Source: Anastatus disparis (lineage: Eukaryota > Arthropoda > Insecta > Hymenoptera > Eupelmidae). Taken from it: DNA of 64,000 nt. Position 1 is the stretch's first letter, and every line of letters starts with the position of its first letter. The translations under genes were made by a program, and so were the position numbers. This document shows positions 23,101-33,604 of this stretch, piece by piece. Under the pieces are notes generated by a model that saw nothing but the letters and a program-made list of their open reading frames with translations, did no database searches and had not been told where the DNA came from. The stretch is from contig JAFFSR010000316.1 of NCBI GenBank assembly GCA_017163975.1, forward strand, positions 922,001 through 986,000. Direction: 5' to 3'.

Positions 23101-25098
23101 CCTATACAAGATGAATTTAGATTCACCACCTCGTTCTTCGAAACTTCTTCTGATACACTAACGAAACGAGGTATTTTTTCAAACGTTGCTCGTCTTTTTG
23201 ATCCTCTCAGTTGGCTTGCACCTATTACTTTAGAAGCCAAAATGTTAATTCAAGATCTTTGTCTCTTGAAATGTGGATGGGATGATCTTCTTTCGGCCGA
23301 TATAAAAGCTCGTTGGCATAAATACTGTATCTCATTTTCTTCTCTTTCTTCTCTGACTATTCCTAGATGGCTGGGGTTCTCACTTACTGCAACTTCCCAA
23401 ATCCAAGGATTTGCTGATGCATCTTCTCGAGCTTACGCGGCGGTAATATACCTTCGCACTATGAGTGATGATGGTCGTTTTTATACTAGCTTATTGGCAA
23501 CTCGATCGAAGATCGCTCCAGTGAAAACACAAAGCATTCCTAAACTCGAACTATGTGGAGCGATTCTTCTTGTCAAATTAATTCGTTATGTGACAAAATT
23601 AGAATTCTTGCAAAATCTTCCCGTAGTAGCCTGGTCGGGTAGTCAAGTTGTATTAATGTGGCTGCGTAAACATCCGTGTACGTGGAAGACGTTCGTTGCT
23701 AACCGTGTTTCTCAGATACAATCTGAATTACCCAATGCCACGTGGAGACACGTACCCACTCGTGATAATCCTGCGGATTTGGCTACTCGGGGAGTGACTC
23801 CGACTGAATTGAAAGATTCCGACTTATGGTGGTACGGACCCGAATGGTTATCAAAAGACACCAAGTATTGGCCTTCCACCAAAGAAACTCAAGAGAAGTT
23901 TTGCCTGCAGACGGTAACCGAGGAGTCGCAAGAGTCAACACCTCGACAAGAACCAGAAATATTGGCTAAATTCTCCAGCTTGACCAAACTTATACGAGTG
24001 ATTGCTTTCTGTCTTCGACCTTTACTTAGATTAAGAAGACGCCAAACCGGTATGGAAACGCTACCTGAATTTCTAACGGCCTTTGATTTGAAGGCTCGAA
24101 TGGCTATCATTCGGTTGGCTCAGGCTCATTCATTTGCTTCGGAAATAGCGTTATTGCAAGAGGGTAAGCCCCTAGCAAAGGGTAACCCTATTAACAAGTT
24201 AAAACCATTCATTGACAAAATTTATAATATTTTGCGCGTAGGAGGACGCCTTTCGCAGTCTAATCTTAGCTGGGCTCGCAAGCACCCTCCAATTCTTCCT
24301 CATAGATCGTCAGTAAGTCGCTTGTTTGTGCGCGAAGCTCATCTGTTATGCTTACATGGTGGACCTACGTTGACAACAAGTACCTTGATCAATACAGCGT
24401 GGGTATTAGGTCGCAACAGCTTGGTTAAAACAGAAATCCGCAATTGCGTTAGATGTCAAAGAGTCAAACCTCGTTTAGCTCATCAAATGATGGGGGATCT
24501 ACCTGAGACTTGGGTAACTCCTGGAAAGGCGTTCTCCGTCTCAGGACTTGACTATGCAGGACCTATTCGGGTTCGTACTACAAAGGGTCGTGGCAATAAG
24601 TCCTATAAGGGTTATATAGTATTATTTGTTTGCTTCAAAACACGTGCCCTACATCTTGAAGCGGCCAGTGACCTCACTACCAAAACTTTCATTGATGCCT
24701 ATCGCCGCTTTATAGCGAGGCGTGGCCATTGTCACAGGCTATATAGCGATAATGCTACCACGTTTCGTGGAGCTGACGAAGAACTTAGATCTATGTTCAA
24801 GGCAGCCTCAGAATTTTACGGAACTTGTGCTGCTTCATTAGCAAATGATGGCACAGATTGGACTTTCATTCCACCGAATGCACCCCATTATGGGGGTTTG
24901 TGGGAGGCAGGTGTAAGGTCAGTCAAACATCACCTGAGACGATCTATCGGTGATCAGGCCTTTACCTTCGAGGAACTGACCACAGTTTTAACTGAAATTA
25001 AGGCATGTCTGAATTCTCGGCCAATGGGTCCCTAAGTGCTGATGTTGAGGACCTAAACGTCTTGACACCAGCTCATTTTTTAATTGGAAAAGCATCTT
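20200..25098 (+). pseudogene. gag-pol: BEL/Pao gag-pol polyprotein, broken
   Basis: From ATG 20200 one frame runs to 25035 with stops at 20284-20286 and 23095-23097. A one-base shift near 25031 then leads to LTPAHFLIGK, after which the gene is cut at the LTR fragment. In order I see a Gag region, cysteine knuckles (from 21246; CFNCFGAHKFNEC near 21340), an aspartic protease (LLDQGSETS, near 21625), reverse transcriptase (VVFDAS near 22522, YVDD at 22882-22893), RNase H (FADAS, LELCGA) and integrase with HHCC finger (CVRC near 24445) and DDE residues (GLDYAG, YSDNAT, GLWEAG). In RNase H the expected Asp of a W-x-D-S motif is Gly (GGT, 23638-23640). The early stops in a young copy suggest it was mobilised in trans or inserted already defective. 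Confidence 0.93.
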
Positions 25099-25100
25099 CT

Positions 25101-25674
25101 GTTGAATAGTATCCGCGGAGAAGAGTAGTTGCTCGGTGAGATTGGGGTACGTGCGAGGATTGTTTGATAGTGCGTGTTGAAGTGTAGATTGATTGAGTGG
25201 ACGTGGCACCTGCTGCCCGTGTCAGCGATTCACCCAGACCGGCCATAGGTCCTGGTATTTTAGAGTCCTGACGAGGCGTCGAGGCAGCGGTTAAATTTAA
25301 CCCAGAGGCCGCTACATTGGGGGAGGAACCTATTCCGTTCTCGGCTGTACCGAGCCCTGATTGCGCACTTAAACCTCGACTCCTTCCAACAACAACAACA
25401 ACAGTAGGCGTGTTTCGTTAACGGGTGAGTGATCCCAATATAAATTGATTATTAATTTGTGTATTGTCTGGTTCAGGTTACAGCAAGATGTTGTAATTTA
25501 ATAGGCGTTATAAACATTAACTTAATTTAATTTCAATTGTTCATTAATTTTCTTGTACTAGTTTACCGTTAATAAATGAAAGTTATATAAGATAATTTGT
25601 GTAAAATAATTCCCTTTTTTTTCTCTCCTGACTCCACACATCGCTCTTTGTTTAATTTTACGGAAATGCAAACA
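25101..25674 (+). repeat. BEL 3-prime LTR remnant containing only R-U5
   Basis: This 574-bp piece matches 19421-19981 of the 5-prime LTR, starting GTTGAATAGTATCC, and lacks the first 195 bp. It is joined directly to integrase coding sequence. A 14-bp insertion near 25595 accounts for most of the length difference. Confidence 0.93.
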
Positions 25675-25952
25675 ATGGGTTACCAACAACTCTAATGGTG
25701 TACAGTGACATCTGTGAATCTTATGTAATCGGAGATGTGCAAGGTAAATTATTAAGAGCGGTTTCCTCTAATACTAAGGATTGCAAATATGGTAGTGTAG
25801 AAATAAAAAATTTTTCACTATCTATGTACATACCGCTATTGTTTAACTCTTTTTAAACCATTGAAATAGATATAAGAGATCAACAAGGTCAGCCAATACC
25901 ATTTGATTTTGGCACTTCGACAGTGACGTTGCACTTTCATCGTATTGATTAA
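25675..25952 (+). pseudogene. Polinton penton-like minor capsid protein, 3-prime part
   Basis: The C-terminal part continues after the BEL element: LMVYSDICES, YVIGDVQGKLLR, then a stop at 25854-25856, then TIEIDIRDQQGQPIPF and a natural stop at 25950-25952. The EIDIRD-G-PIPF pattern is characteristic of this capsid family. It ends 11 bp before the next Polinton gene. Confidence 0.85.
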
Positions 25953-25963
25953 TAAGAAAAGAA

Positions 25964-26593
25964 ATGAATTATTATGAGGCACACTTCGACATGCAGATCG
26001 GTGGTGGTGGTAAAAATGGTAGGGGTATCGGACGTATTTATGTTAGAGCCCCCTACCAAAGAGGGCATGGTGATGTAGGAAGTTTTCTAGCTGGGTTGTT
26101 TCGTCGTGTACTACCACTACTCACTCATGGCGCTAAAGCTGTGGGGAAGGAAGCATTGCGTACTGGTGTGAACGTTTTATCTGACGTTGCAATACAGAAT
26201 ACTCCAATAAAAGGATCTCTACGAAATCGTATAAAAAAGTCTGGCACAAATCTTAAACGAAAGGCTGAAGAGAAACTAGATAAATTAATGGAAGAATCTA
26301 GATATAAGAAACAGCGTTATCTGTCGGCTTTGCAATTGGATCACAGCAGTGTCAGTGTTAAGAGCGCTCGAAGGAAGAGTAAACGGCGCAGCACAAAAAA
26401 TAAAAGGAATAAAGTAATAAAGAAGAAAATAAATAGAACCAGAAAAAAAGGAAAAATTCTTGAAAAAGTAAAAAAGTATGAACGACAAGAGACATTTTTG
26501 ACTAAAAATAGCGTTTTTACACACGCAGTCCTGCGAGTGCATAAAATCGGAATAGCTTCTATCCGACAATCCTCCTACACAGACTACTATTGA
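25964..26593 (+). CDS. Polinton basic internal protein
   Basis: An uninterrupted frame of 209 codons from ATG 25964. The N-terminal half contains YQRGHGDVGSFLAGLFR and KAVGKEALRTGVNVLSD, a conserved signature of a Polinton protein located between penton and major capsid genes. The C-terminal half is strongly basic (KSARRKSKRRS). Amphipathic plus basic composition suggests a capsid-internal, DNA- or membrane-binding role like adenoviral core/VI proteins; that is inference. The last 85 bases overlap the start of the major capsid frame, so the natural C-terminus may originally have been nearer 26500. Confidence 0.72.
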   Translation: MNYYEAHFDMQIGGGGKNGRGIGRIYVRAPYQRGHGDVGSFLAGLFRRVLPLLTHGAKAVGKEALRTGVNVLSDVAIQNTPIKGSLRNRIKKSGTNLKRKAEEKLDKLMEESRYKKQRYLSALQLDHSSVSVKSARRKSKRRSTKNKRNKVIKKKINRTRKKGKILEKVKKYERQETFLTKNSVFTHAVLRVHKIGIASIRQSSYTDYY

Positions 26594-27910
26594 GAGCTCT
26601 AATTGGGTCCAGTATGAGCCTATCTCCTCGTTGACTGATGACTCACCTATAGAATTTGTAATATCTGGAAATGGCGAAGATTATTAAGATTTAGCACATA
26701 CTACGCTTAGCTTGCGCGTTAGCTTATACACCACTGTCGATGAGTATCCTGGAAAAGTGACTGCAGATCTACTTAATAAAGTGGCACCGGTGAACAATTT
26801 CATGCACTCACTATTCAGCCAATTAGATGTACTATTTAACCAGAAACCTGTGACAGCTCCAAATAATGCTTACGCGTACAGAGCATACATCGAGACACTG
26901 CTCAACTATGGCCCTGCTGCTACAGATTCTCATTTATCATTCGTTTTGTGGTGTGATGATACAGATGGGAGAATGGACGATGTTGGTAGTGACAACCAAG
27001 GACTTGTAAAGCGACGTGAATATTTGGGCGCAAAAAAAACTGTAGATCTTGTCGGACATTTACATGCAGATGTGTTTGATCAAGAAAAGTTATAATTAAA
27101 CGGCATTAAAGTAAGAGTTCGTTTAGTGCGCTCTCGAGATGGTTTTTGTCTCATGAATCCTTCAGGATACTTATAGAAGTACATATAGAAGAAGCTAATC
27201 TCTCAGTTGGACGAGTAAAAATTAATCCAGGTCTGCTATTAGCACACGCAAAAGCACTTTCTAAAGCTACAACTAAATACCCTCTCACAAGAGTTGAAGT
27301 CAAAGCTGTAATAATGCATAGCGGTATACATGGTGAAACTCTGGATAATATTATTTTAGGACAGTTACCTAAAAGAATAATCACAGGGTTTGTTCAAAAC
27401 AAGGCGTTTAACGCAGACCAAATGCTCAATCCGTTCAATTTTAATCATTTTAACATCAATTTTCTGTTTGTTTGTTGATGGTATTCAAATACCTTCAAAA
27501 CCATTACAACCCGATTTCCAAGTAAAAAAGTTATACGTTGATAGATATCATACTTTATTCAGCGGTACAGGTGTCCATTTTCTCAATGAAGGGATAAAAT
27601 TACCTATGAGTCGTATCCTAACGGTTTCTGTCTGTTTGCATTTGATATAACACCCGATTTATTGGCAAATGAATGTACTCATTGGAATTTAATAAAACAT
27701 GGAAGTGTTAGACTCGATGTCAGATTTAGCGAACCTTTAACAGCGATATAAATGGCACATACACCAATTTTCTTTCGAAAAAAAAGTTAGAGGTACCTGG
27801 CCGGGATTCGAACCCATGCCCTTCGCGCTGAAGGCAAGAGCTCTATCCATTACGCTACCACGCTCTCAATTGTCTATGTCGTAATTGTAATAGATTCCAT
27901 TGGAATACGG
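26508..27910 (+). pseudogene. Polinton major capsid protein (double jelly roll), broken and SINE-interrupted
   Basis: The product would be the hexon-like capsid subunit. Similarity begins near 26508, where an ATA stands at the expected start, and proceeds through SSLTDDSPIEF, APNNAYAYRAYIETLLNYGP (about 26860), KVRVRLVRSRDGFC (27110), KYPLTRVEVK (27280), LGQLPKRIITGF (27360), HTLFSGTGVHFLNEG (27550) and THWNLIKHGSVRLDVRF (27680). Stops lie near 26556, at 26685-26687 and at 27093-27095, with frameshifts near 27150, 27470 and 27592. A SINE (27743-27868) splits the last segment, which resumes with IVIDSIG. Family call is very firm; the gene is dead. Confidence 0.92.
27743..27868 (-). mobile_element. 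tRNA-derived SINE inside the capsid gene
   Basis: On the minus strand it starts GAGAGCGTGGTAGCG and has a pol III A box (TGGTAGCGTAATGG, 27847-27860) and B box (GGTTCGAATCC, 27805-27815). A second copy lies at 46553-46677 with the same ends (GCGATATAAATGG at the tail side). The acceptor and T stems do not pair properly for a working tRNA. No clear target duplication is visible. Confidence 0.82.
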
Positions 27911-27936
27911 TACAATTACAGAATAAAATATCTGAT

Positions 27937-28530
27937 GTGTGCGGCCAATTTTATATCATGTTCTTGGATTACATGACATCTGGATTGGGTTTCGAGAAAT
28001 TTCTTAACAATTTTTCTACTGATTTAGTAAAAAACGATGCTGCAGCCAAAAATTATGTACCGTTCAAACATGCTGACGACAAATTTTCTGGAAATGGTTG
28101 TTGTATGATAAGATGTTTTCAAAAGTTTTGTGGTAAGCTGTCGTTATTGTAACCTGATGCTTTCTTGTCGCAAAGTCATGTTCGCTACCAAGAATATAGT
28201 GAGATCAGTGTTCGAGGAATTCCATAATTCTATTTTTGGTTTCGTGGAAAACCATACTACAGCTGCAAGCCACGTGTGGATCAGACATGTTGACGATAAC
28301 TTTTCTAGGAATGATTGTTACTTTCTTTTCGTAAAGTAACGCTCGCTAAAGGAATAATGAGGTCCGAGTTCGAGGAATTTAATAACAATTTTTTTTCTGA
28401 TTAGGTAGAAAATAATACTGCAGCTGCAAGGCACGTGTTCATCAAAAATGCTGACGACAGCTTTTCCGGGGATCATTGTTACTTTCTTGCCGTAAAAGCA
28501 CGTTCGTTACAAAGAAGTAGTGAGAAGGTA
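27937..28530 (+). pseudogene. Polinton-associated frame carrying three degenerate copies of a 50-residue module
   Basis: Three diverged copies start near 27988, 28213 and 28370. Each encodes a form of FEEF-NNF...LVEND-AAA, then HADD-FSGN-CYFL-VK. Only the first is in a long open frame (27937-28152). The copies are 225 and 157 bp apart and differ by stops and indels. I recognise the module as Polinton-linked from its position and pattern but know no function. Tandem growth of a coding module or sequential partial duplication would both fit. Confidence 0.55.
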
Positions 28531-28629
28531 TTTTCTCAGTCATCACCTTGTCCCTCCCACTGTCTCTTGTGTTAAACCTTTATATAACGAGATTCTATTT
28601 ATCAAGATGACAGTCATTCAGTCGACATT

Positions 28630-29369
28630 CGTATCGTAAAAAACTATTAGGGTAAAAGGAAAAAAATGAAGAAGAAGAACTTTACACAGCCCATCTTTAA
28701 TTCTTCTACGGTTCGAACAAGTCATTTACGAACAAAATTTTAGTTGGTCCTGAATATAATAAACTACGAGATGGCGAATTTTATCCAATGGCACGCTTAC
28801 TCTTACACGATTTTCAAGGAACAGCTTTCACTACAGATACGTGGAACGAGTTTAAGCTTACGTTTGGTGATACTGAAAAATATTTTGATGGTAATGCTGA
28901 TGATTTGATGGAGCAAAAAGTGTACGGAACTGGTTGGATTCTGAGGTATACTAGAAGCCATACTGATAGAGCCATTGAAATTTAAGAAAATTTCACCCCT
29001 ATTTCTGGTCTGGTCAAAAGGTATCGACAAAGCATTGTTATGAAAAAGTTGAATTTCGAGTATTTACAAGGCGTTGCATCCTGCGTAGATGATAGGATTA
29101 AATATAAAACCACACTTGCTAAAGGTGTTAGTGTGTGTGCAGGAGAGATTGTTGATCTTGTAGAAAAATTGTGGGGTGTTCGATATGGATCTCAAATAGA
29201 TGAATATTGTGTGGGCTTTGTGAAACGAGCTGTACTCGAGTGTGATGATGATATGATTGCGTCGTTAATAACAAGTGTGGAAAATAAAATAAAAGAACCT
29301 GAAAATTGTATTTTTATTACCGACATTATTCATTCGTGCATTTCACGAAATCACAGCGCTTCATGTTGA
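28630..29369 (+). pseudogene. Polinton hypothetical protein, one frame with stops
   Basis: Two open pieces, 28788-28985 and 29040-29369, read as one protein family: FYPMARLL, AFTTDTWNEFKLTFGDTEKYF, then GCIDAR-like ASCVDDRIKY and a C-terminal helical region rich in acidic and valine residues. Similar proteins occur after the capsid genes in insect Polintons, but I cannot name a role. In-frame stops precede both pieces. This is the last Polinton-type coding sequence on the right. Confidence 0.5.
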
Positions 29370-30887
29370 TTCAATTGTAGCTGCGTTAAATTATCTTGTA
29401 GTTGTAAAATAATTATAAGCGTATTCAATATATTTATTCAATAATATTATACACTATACTCATAAAATAAGTTTTGTTCACTATACATATACTATAATTG
29501 TATCCACTGTATATTTTATAAAACAATAAACGAAAAAATATAAAGTATACCCACCATCTTCTTCTTTCTTGACCAATATTGCACCTCATCCTAATAAAGT
29601 CGTTTTTTTTTTAATTTGCAAAATATTCTATTGATCAAATAAATTAATTCTAATGTTCGCTTCATTAATTTGAATTGTTAAATAAAATTTTATCAATAAA
29701 TTTTGAAATTTTTGAAGCTATGCTTCTTACGCGACGTTACGGCAGGGGCACTAAATGTATAAAAATCGACAGTCCCAAATGTCACCCAGCGTGAATGAAC
29801 GAATACGGCACAGGATGCCATTATTGCTATCAACATACAAACATTCTTTTTTCTCTTTCTTTCTTTCCCTCTCTCCCATTCCGCTTAAGAATATGCATGT
29901 ATATACATATAAGAAAGATAAAGAAAAAGAGACTGCCTTGTTGTAACCGGCAAAGAAGGCTAGACATAGCCCCCTCCATTCGCGGCTACCTTTATTGTAC
30001 ATATAAGAGAAAGAAAGAGAGAGGGAGAGAGTCAATTCTTAAAGCCGGCGGACAGAGAAGGATAGACGCAACCCTCTCTATTCTTTATGAAAAAGAAAGA
30101 GAGAGAGAGAGAGTCAATTCTTAAAGCCGGCGGACAGAGAAGGATAGACGTAGAATACGATGATTAAATAAATAAATTATGTAAATAATATTTATTTAAT
30201 TTAAATTTTAAAATTAGTATACGTATGAAAATATGCGTTTGTATTTATAATATTATAATCTTAATATATTTTTTTGGCAAGAATTTTTTTATTTTCTCTC
30301 ATTATCTTCTTCCGTTTATTAATATGTGTATATTTATATAGTTGTTATTAATTACTACATTAATAACAAAAAATGAAAATTTAATAAAATTTAATAAAAT
30401 TTTTGTATTTTTCTATTTACAATGCACATGACGAAAATTATGTTTACCTAAATATATGTTTTTTTAATAATTGATATTAATAAAAAACTACATTATTAAT
30501 ACATTTTTAAATACATAATACATCGAATGAAAAATAACGTTTTCACTAAAAAATTAATTATAATTTTGCAAATGTCACACTTCCTAATTTCTATGTATAT
30601 ATACTGGAAGCATAGCTTCTGTCGGCCAGTCCCCACGACTGCCACTCCTGTTTTTCTTTTATATGCATTTTTTTATAAATATTATTAAAAAAAATGTTAT
30701 CATCTCTAGATTAAATTATATGTATATATAACTACGTGACGTCACAATGACTCACTTAGCTTCTGTTATTTACCTCCAGGGACGGTGAGGAGTGGGGGTT
30801 TGTTGTAACGCTCCATAGTGGTACCTATACTACTCCAATCATCTAACTTCTATAATCTTTTTTTTCGCTTTATTAAAAGATTTTGAG
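29370..30887. other. Non-coding stretch with GA-rich tandem duplication
   Basis: AT-rich sequence without recognised genes. GAGAGTCAATTCTTAAAGCC followed by GGCGGACAGAGAAGGATAGACG occurs twice, about 82 bp apart (about 30022 and 30104). GAAGCTATGCTTC (29714) and its reverse complement (30608) could be ends of a small element or chance palindromes. Confidence 0.55.
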
Positions 30888-32760
30888 TTGATTACAATGG
30901 CATCATCGCTGGCCAAGATCTTTATGTGCAAGGACTTAAAAAAAAGGCATACGATAGCTATGTACTATTCCTCTAAGAATCTATTTAAAGAATTGGGCAA
31001 TATAACGGAGTCTTTGCAGCGCTTGTATCCAGAGATTTTAATATCTAGAGAAAATAAAGTTTGTGCTGCATGTTATAAATTATTTTTAGAAGAAGTGAAA
31101 AATGCTACATCCTCTTCATCTAATTCTAGCAGTCAACAATCTTCAGAAGAAATTAATAAGGGCGAAATTGTGGTACATAAGCTTAACGAAACCGCAAATA
31201 ATTTGAATATTTCACCTATCAAGATGTCTGAAACTCTTAATATGAAGATGCGAAAATCATATGCCATTTGAAAAAGAAAGCTAATGAATAATGCATTCGA
31301 TTCTCAAGTAGCTAGTAAGATGATGAAATTTTATGATATAATGGATCTGCCTAAATTGAATAAAAGTATCAAATGTAAAACATGTGATAAATGGTTTGAA
31401 AATATCAAAAAGGGCCTTGAAAAATTGTTCAAGTATTTCCGAAAAAGTGCGACTATTAAGTTTCATACCAACTGATTTTTCCAAAAAATATTAATTATCA
31501 GCTCTCCCCGGCGTAACTACGTACATAATTGATCAAGCACGCTCACTGGTGAACAATAAAGATGTCTATAAAAAGCTTGAGAATTATAGTGGCCATTCTT
31601 TGGATGGAAAAGTTGTGTTATAAGTCGAAGAGTATTATTTAAACGATGATTATAATTGCTCTCGACGAAGTGCAAATAAAAATGATACAATATCTGTATC
31701 AGAAAATAGTATCAAAACTAAAAAAGTTAAGCGCTTTCTTGCGCGAAGCACAAAACAAATGTTTCAATTATTTAAAAAAGAAAATATCCAAAAATAAAAT
31801 CGGCGGATCAACATTCTATACCTTGAGACCAAAGTGGGTTATACCCCATCCACCCAATGATATGTGTCTTTGTATTTATTGCAAAAATTTAGAGCTTATG
31901 TTGATAGCTTTAAAAAATTATAATACAAACAATAAATATGACATTTCAAAAATTGAATCGAATATATTTTTTTCTTTATTTTGCTCTAAGGATGATATGA
32001 AATGTGTACTGGGAGACTGTGAAAAATGCCCAATTGGAGAAACTATTGATTAAGAAATTATTTCCTTGACGGAAGAAGATCTTTATTAAGAAATACGTTA
32101 CAGTATTTGGAAAAAATCAGATTTACTTAATAAAACTAGTATCATTGAAGATTTCTTAATACAATTGAGAAAATATGCTCTCACCGTGAGTACTCATAAA
32201 ATGATTAAAGAAATTCAACGTATTGCTATTCGAGAGGAAAAAATTTTAGTAAAAAAAGGCCAGTTCCAATTAGTAATTCACGTAGACTTTGTAGAAAATT
32301 GGATGATTTTATTACAAAATGAAGTACAAAGCTACGACTGGAGCAAAAATCAAATATCCATATTTACATCGGTATGCTATTTTGAAAATGATTCGACGGT
32401 CAGTTATGTCACAGTTTGTAACGATACGAAACATGATTCTTCTCATGCTTTCATGGCTATAAATTCAATTATACAGAATATAAAAAAAAAACACTCTGTA
32501 AGAATTAGAGGAAATCATAATCATTTCGGATGGAGCCGCCAGTCATTTAAAAAATAGATACCAATTTTACGAGTTTGAAAATTCAAAAGAAAAAAAAGAA
32601 AATGGTTATTTTCTGCAACCGAGCATAGAAAAAGTGCATGTGATGGAATAGGAGGTATAATTAAACATTATGTCGCAGTGCACAATTTGTCCAAACTAAG
32701 TGCAGAATTTATTCGAATCGTAGAGGATTTGGCAACTCATGTGTCACTGTACACTCTATC
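30888..32760 (+). pseudogene. Decayed transposase of the same family as 59951-62056
   Basis: The order matches the intact relative: an N-terminal cysteine pair (VCAACYK, 31065), a central KTKKVKRFLAR-type segment (about 31700), TLRPKWVIPHPP with C-x-C-x-x-C (31820), HVDFVENW (32280, first acidic residue), SDGAAS (about 32530, second) and WLFSAT followed by DGIGGIIKH (32605-32670). Stops and several frameshifts break it. Amino acids differ widely from the relative, so this is a divergent subfamily and not a recent copy. Confidence 0.75.
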
Positions 32761-32949
32761 TATTAACATTCTCCTTCTAGAAAATAACTAGAGTTCTCCG
32801 ACAAACGAAAAAAGTTGAATGGTAAGAAAAAGCAAAAGAAGTCAAGGGAACACAAAAAATTCACTGCTGGAAAGCTGAATAAAATCTTGGGTTCACTTCT
32901 AGAACTTCATTGTATCAATGGGAAAATATGAATTTATAAATTCTAACTG

Positions 32950-33600
32950 AATAAATGATTATTTATTTTTGGACACATTTCTATAGCTTTTGTTCTAATT
33001 GACCAAAAAAGTTGAGCAATGGTTCATTCTGAAGGTTTTTGCAAACACTAACTATATACTTATAAATTAAACAGTGAACGAATAGTGAAAGAGCATAATT
33101 ATTGGAAGAGTACATTGTCTTAACACTCTATAATAGAAAAAAAATTTTTCAATTCATCTATTTTTATAAACTTAAAATCGTCATAACTTCGGTTTTAATT
33201 GATCCAAAAACTTGATCGGGGGTTTATTTTAAAGATTTTTGTTAATATTCTTATTACATTAATAAATAAAAGCATAAACGAATTGTAAGAAGACGTAGTA
33301 GTTAAAAATGGCATGATATGTCATAGTATCAATGCTTTAAAATGGAAAATATAAAAAAAACGTTCGAAAACCTGTTAAAAAAAATAAGGCAGAATAGCAT
33401 ATTCTCACCTATCCTAAAAGTTAGCATTTTTTACGTATAAAAACATATAAAAATAAAAAAAAATCGTTTTTGAGAAAATTGTTTTTTCTAGGGTTTTCAT
33501 GGATAACTCGGAGGGATCAACTCACATCGCAAAAATCGGAACGCCATTAAATACTAAACGAAAATTCTCACATTTGAAAAAAAAATTCGTCTCGAAAAGT
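32950..33600. other. AT-rich stretch, no gene seen
   Basis: I see no open frame, tandem structure or recognisable fragment here beyond A and T runs. It ends where the inverted partner of the left dispersed repeat begins. Confidence 0.55.
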
Positions 33601-33604
33601 CAAA

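Larger units (their letters stand above)
19226..25674 (+). mobile_element. BEL/Pao LTR retrotransposon, recent, 3-prime defective
   Basis: A 6.45-kb element bounded by TG...CA LTR ends and flanked by ATGGG on both sides (19221-19225 and 25675-25679). It splits the Polinton penton gene; joining the flanks across one copy of ATGGG restores the protein order. The shared parts of the LTRs differ by about five substitutions in 560 bases plus one 14-bp indel, so the insertion is young. The polyprotein has two stops and a frameshift, and the end of integrase, the polypurine tract and U3 of the 3-prime LTR are missing. Confidence 0.95.

Noticed and set aside
27780..27868. tRNA gene on the minus strand
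   Set aside because: A and B boxes are present, but the stems do not pair as a tRNA, and a second copy with shared non-tRNA flank shows it is a SINE.
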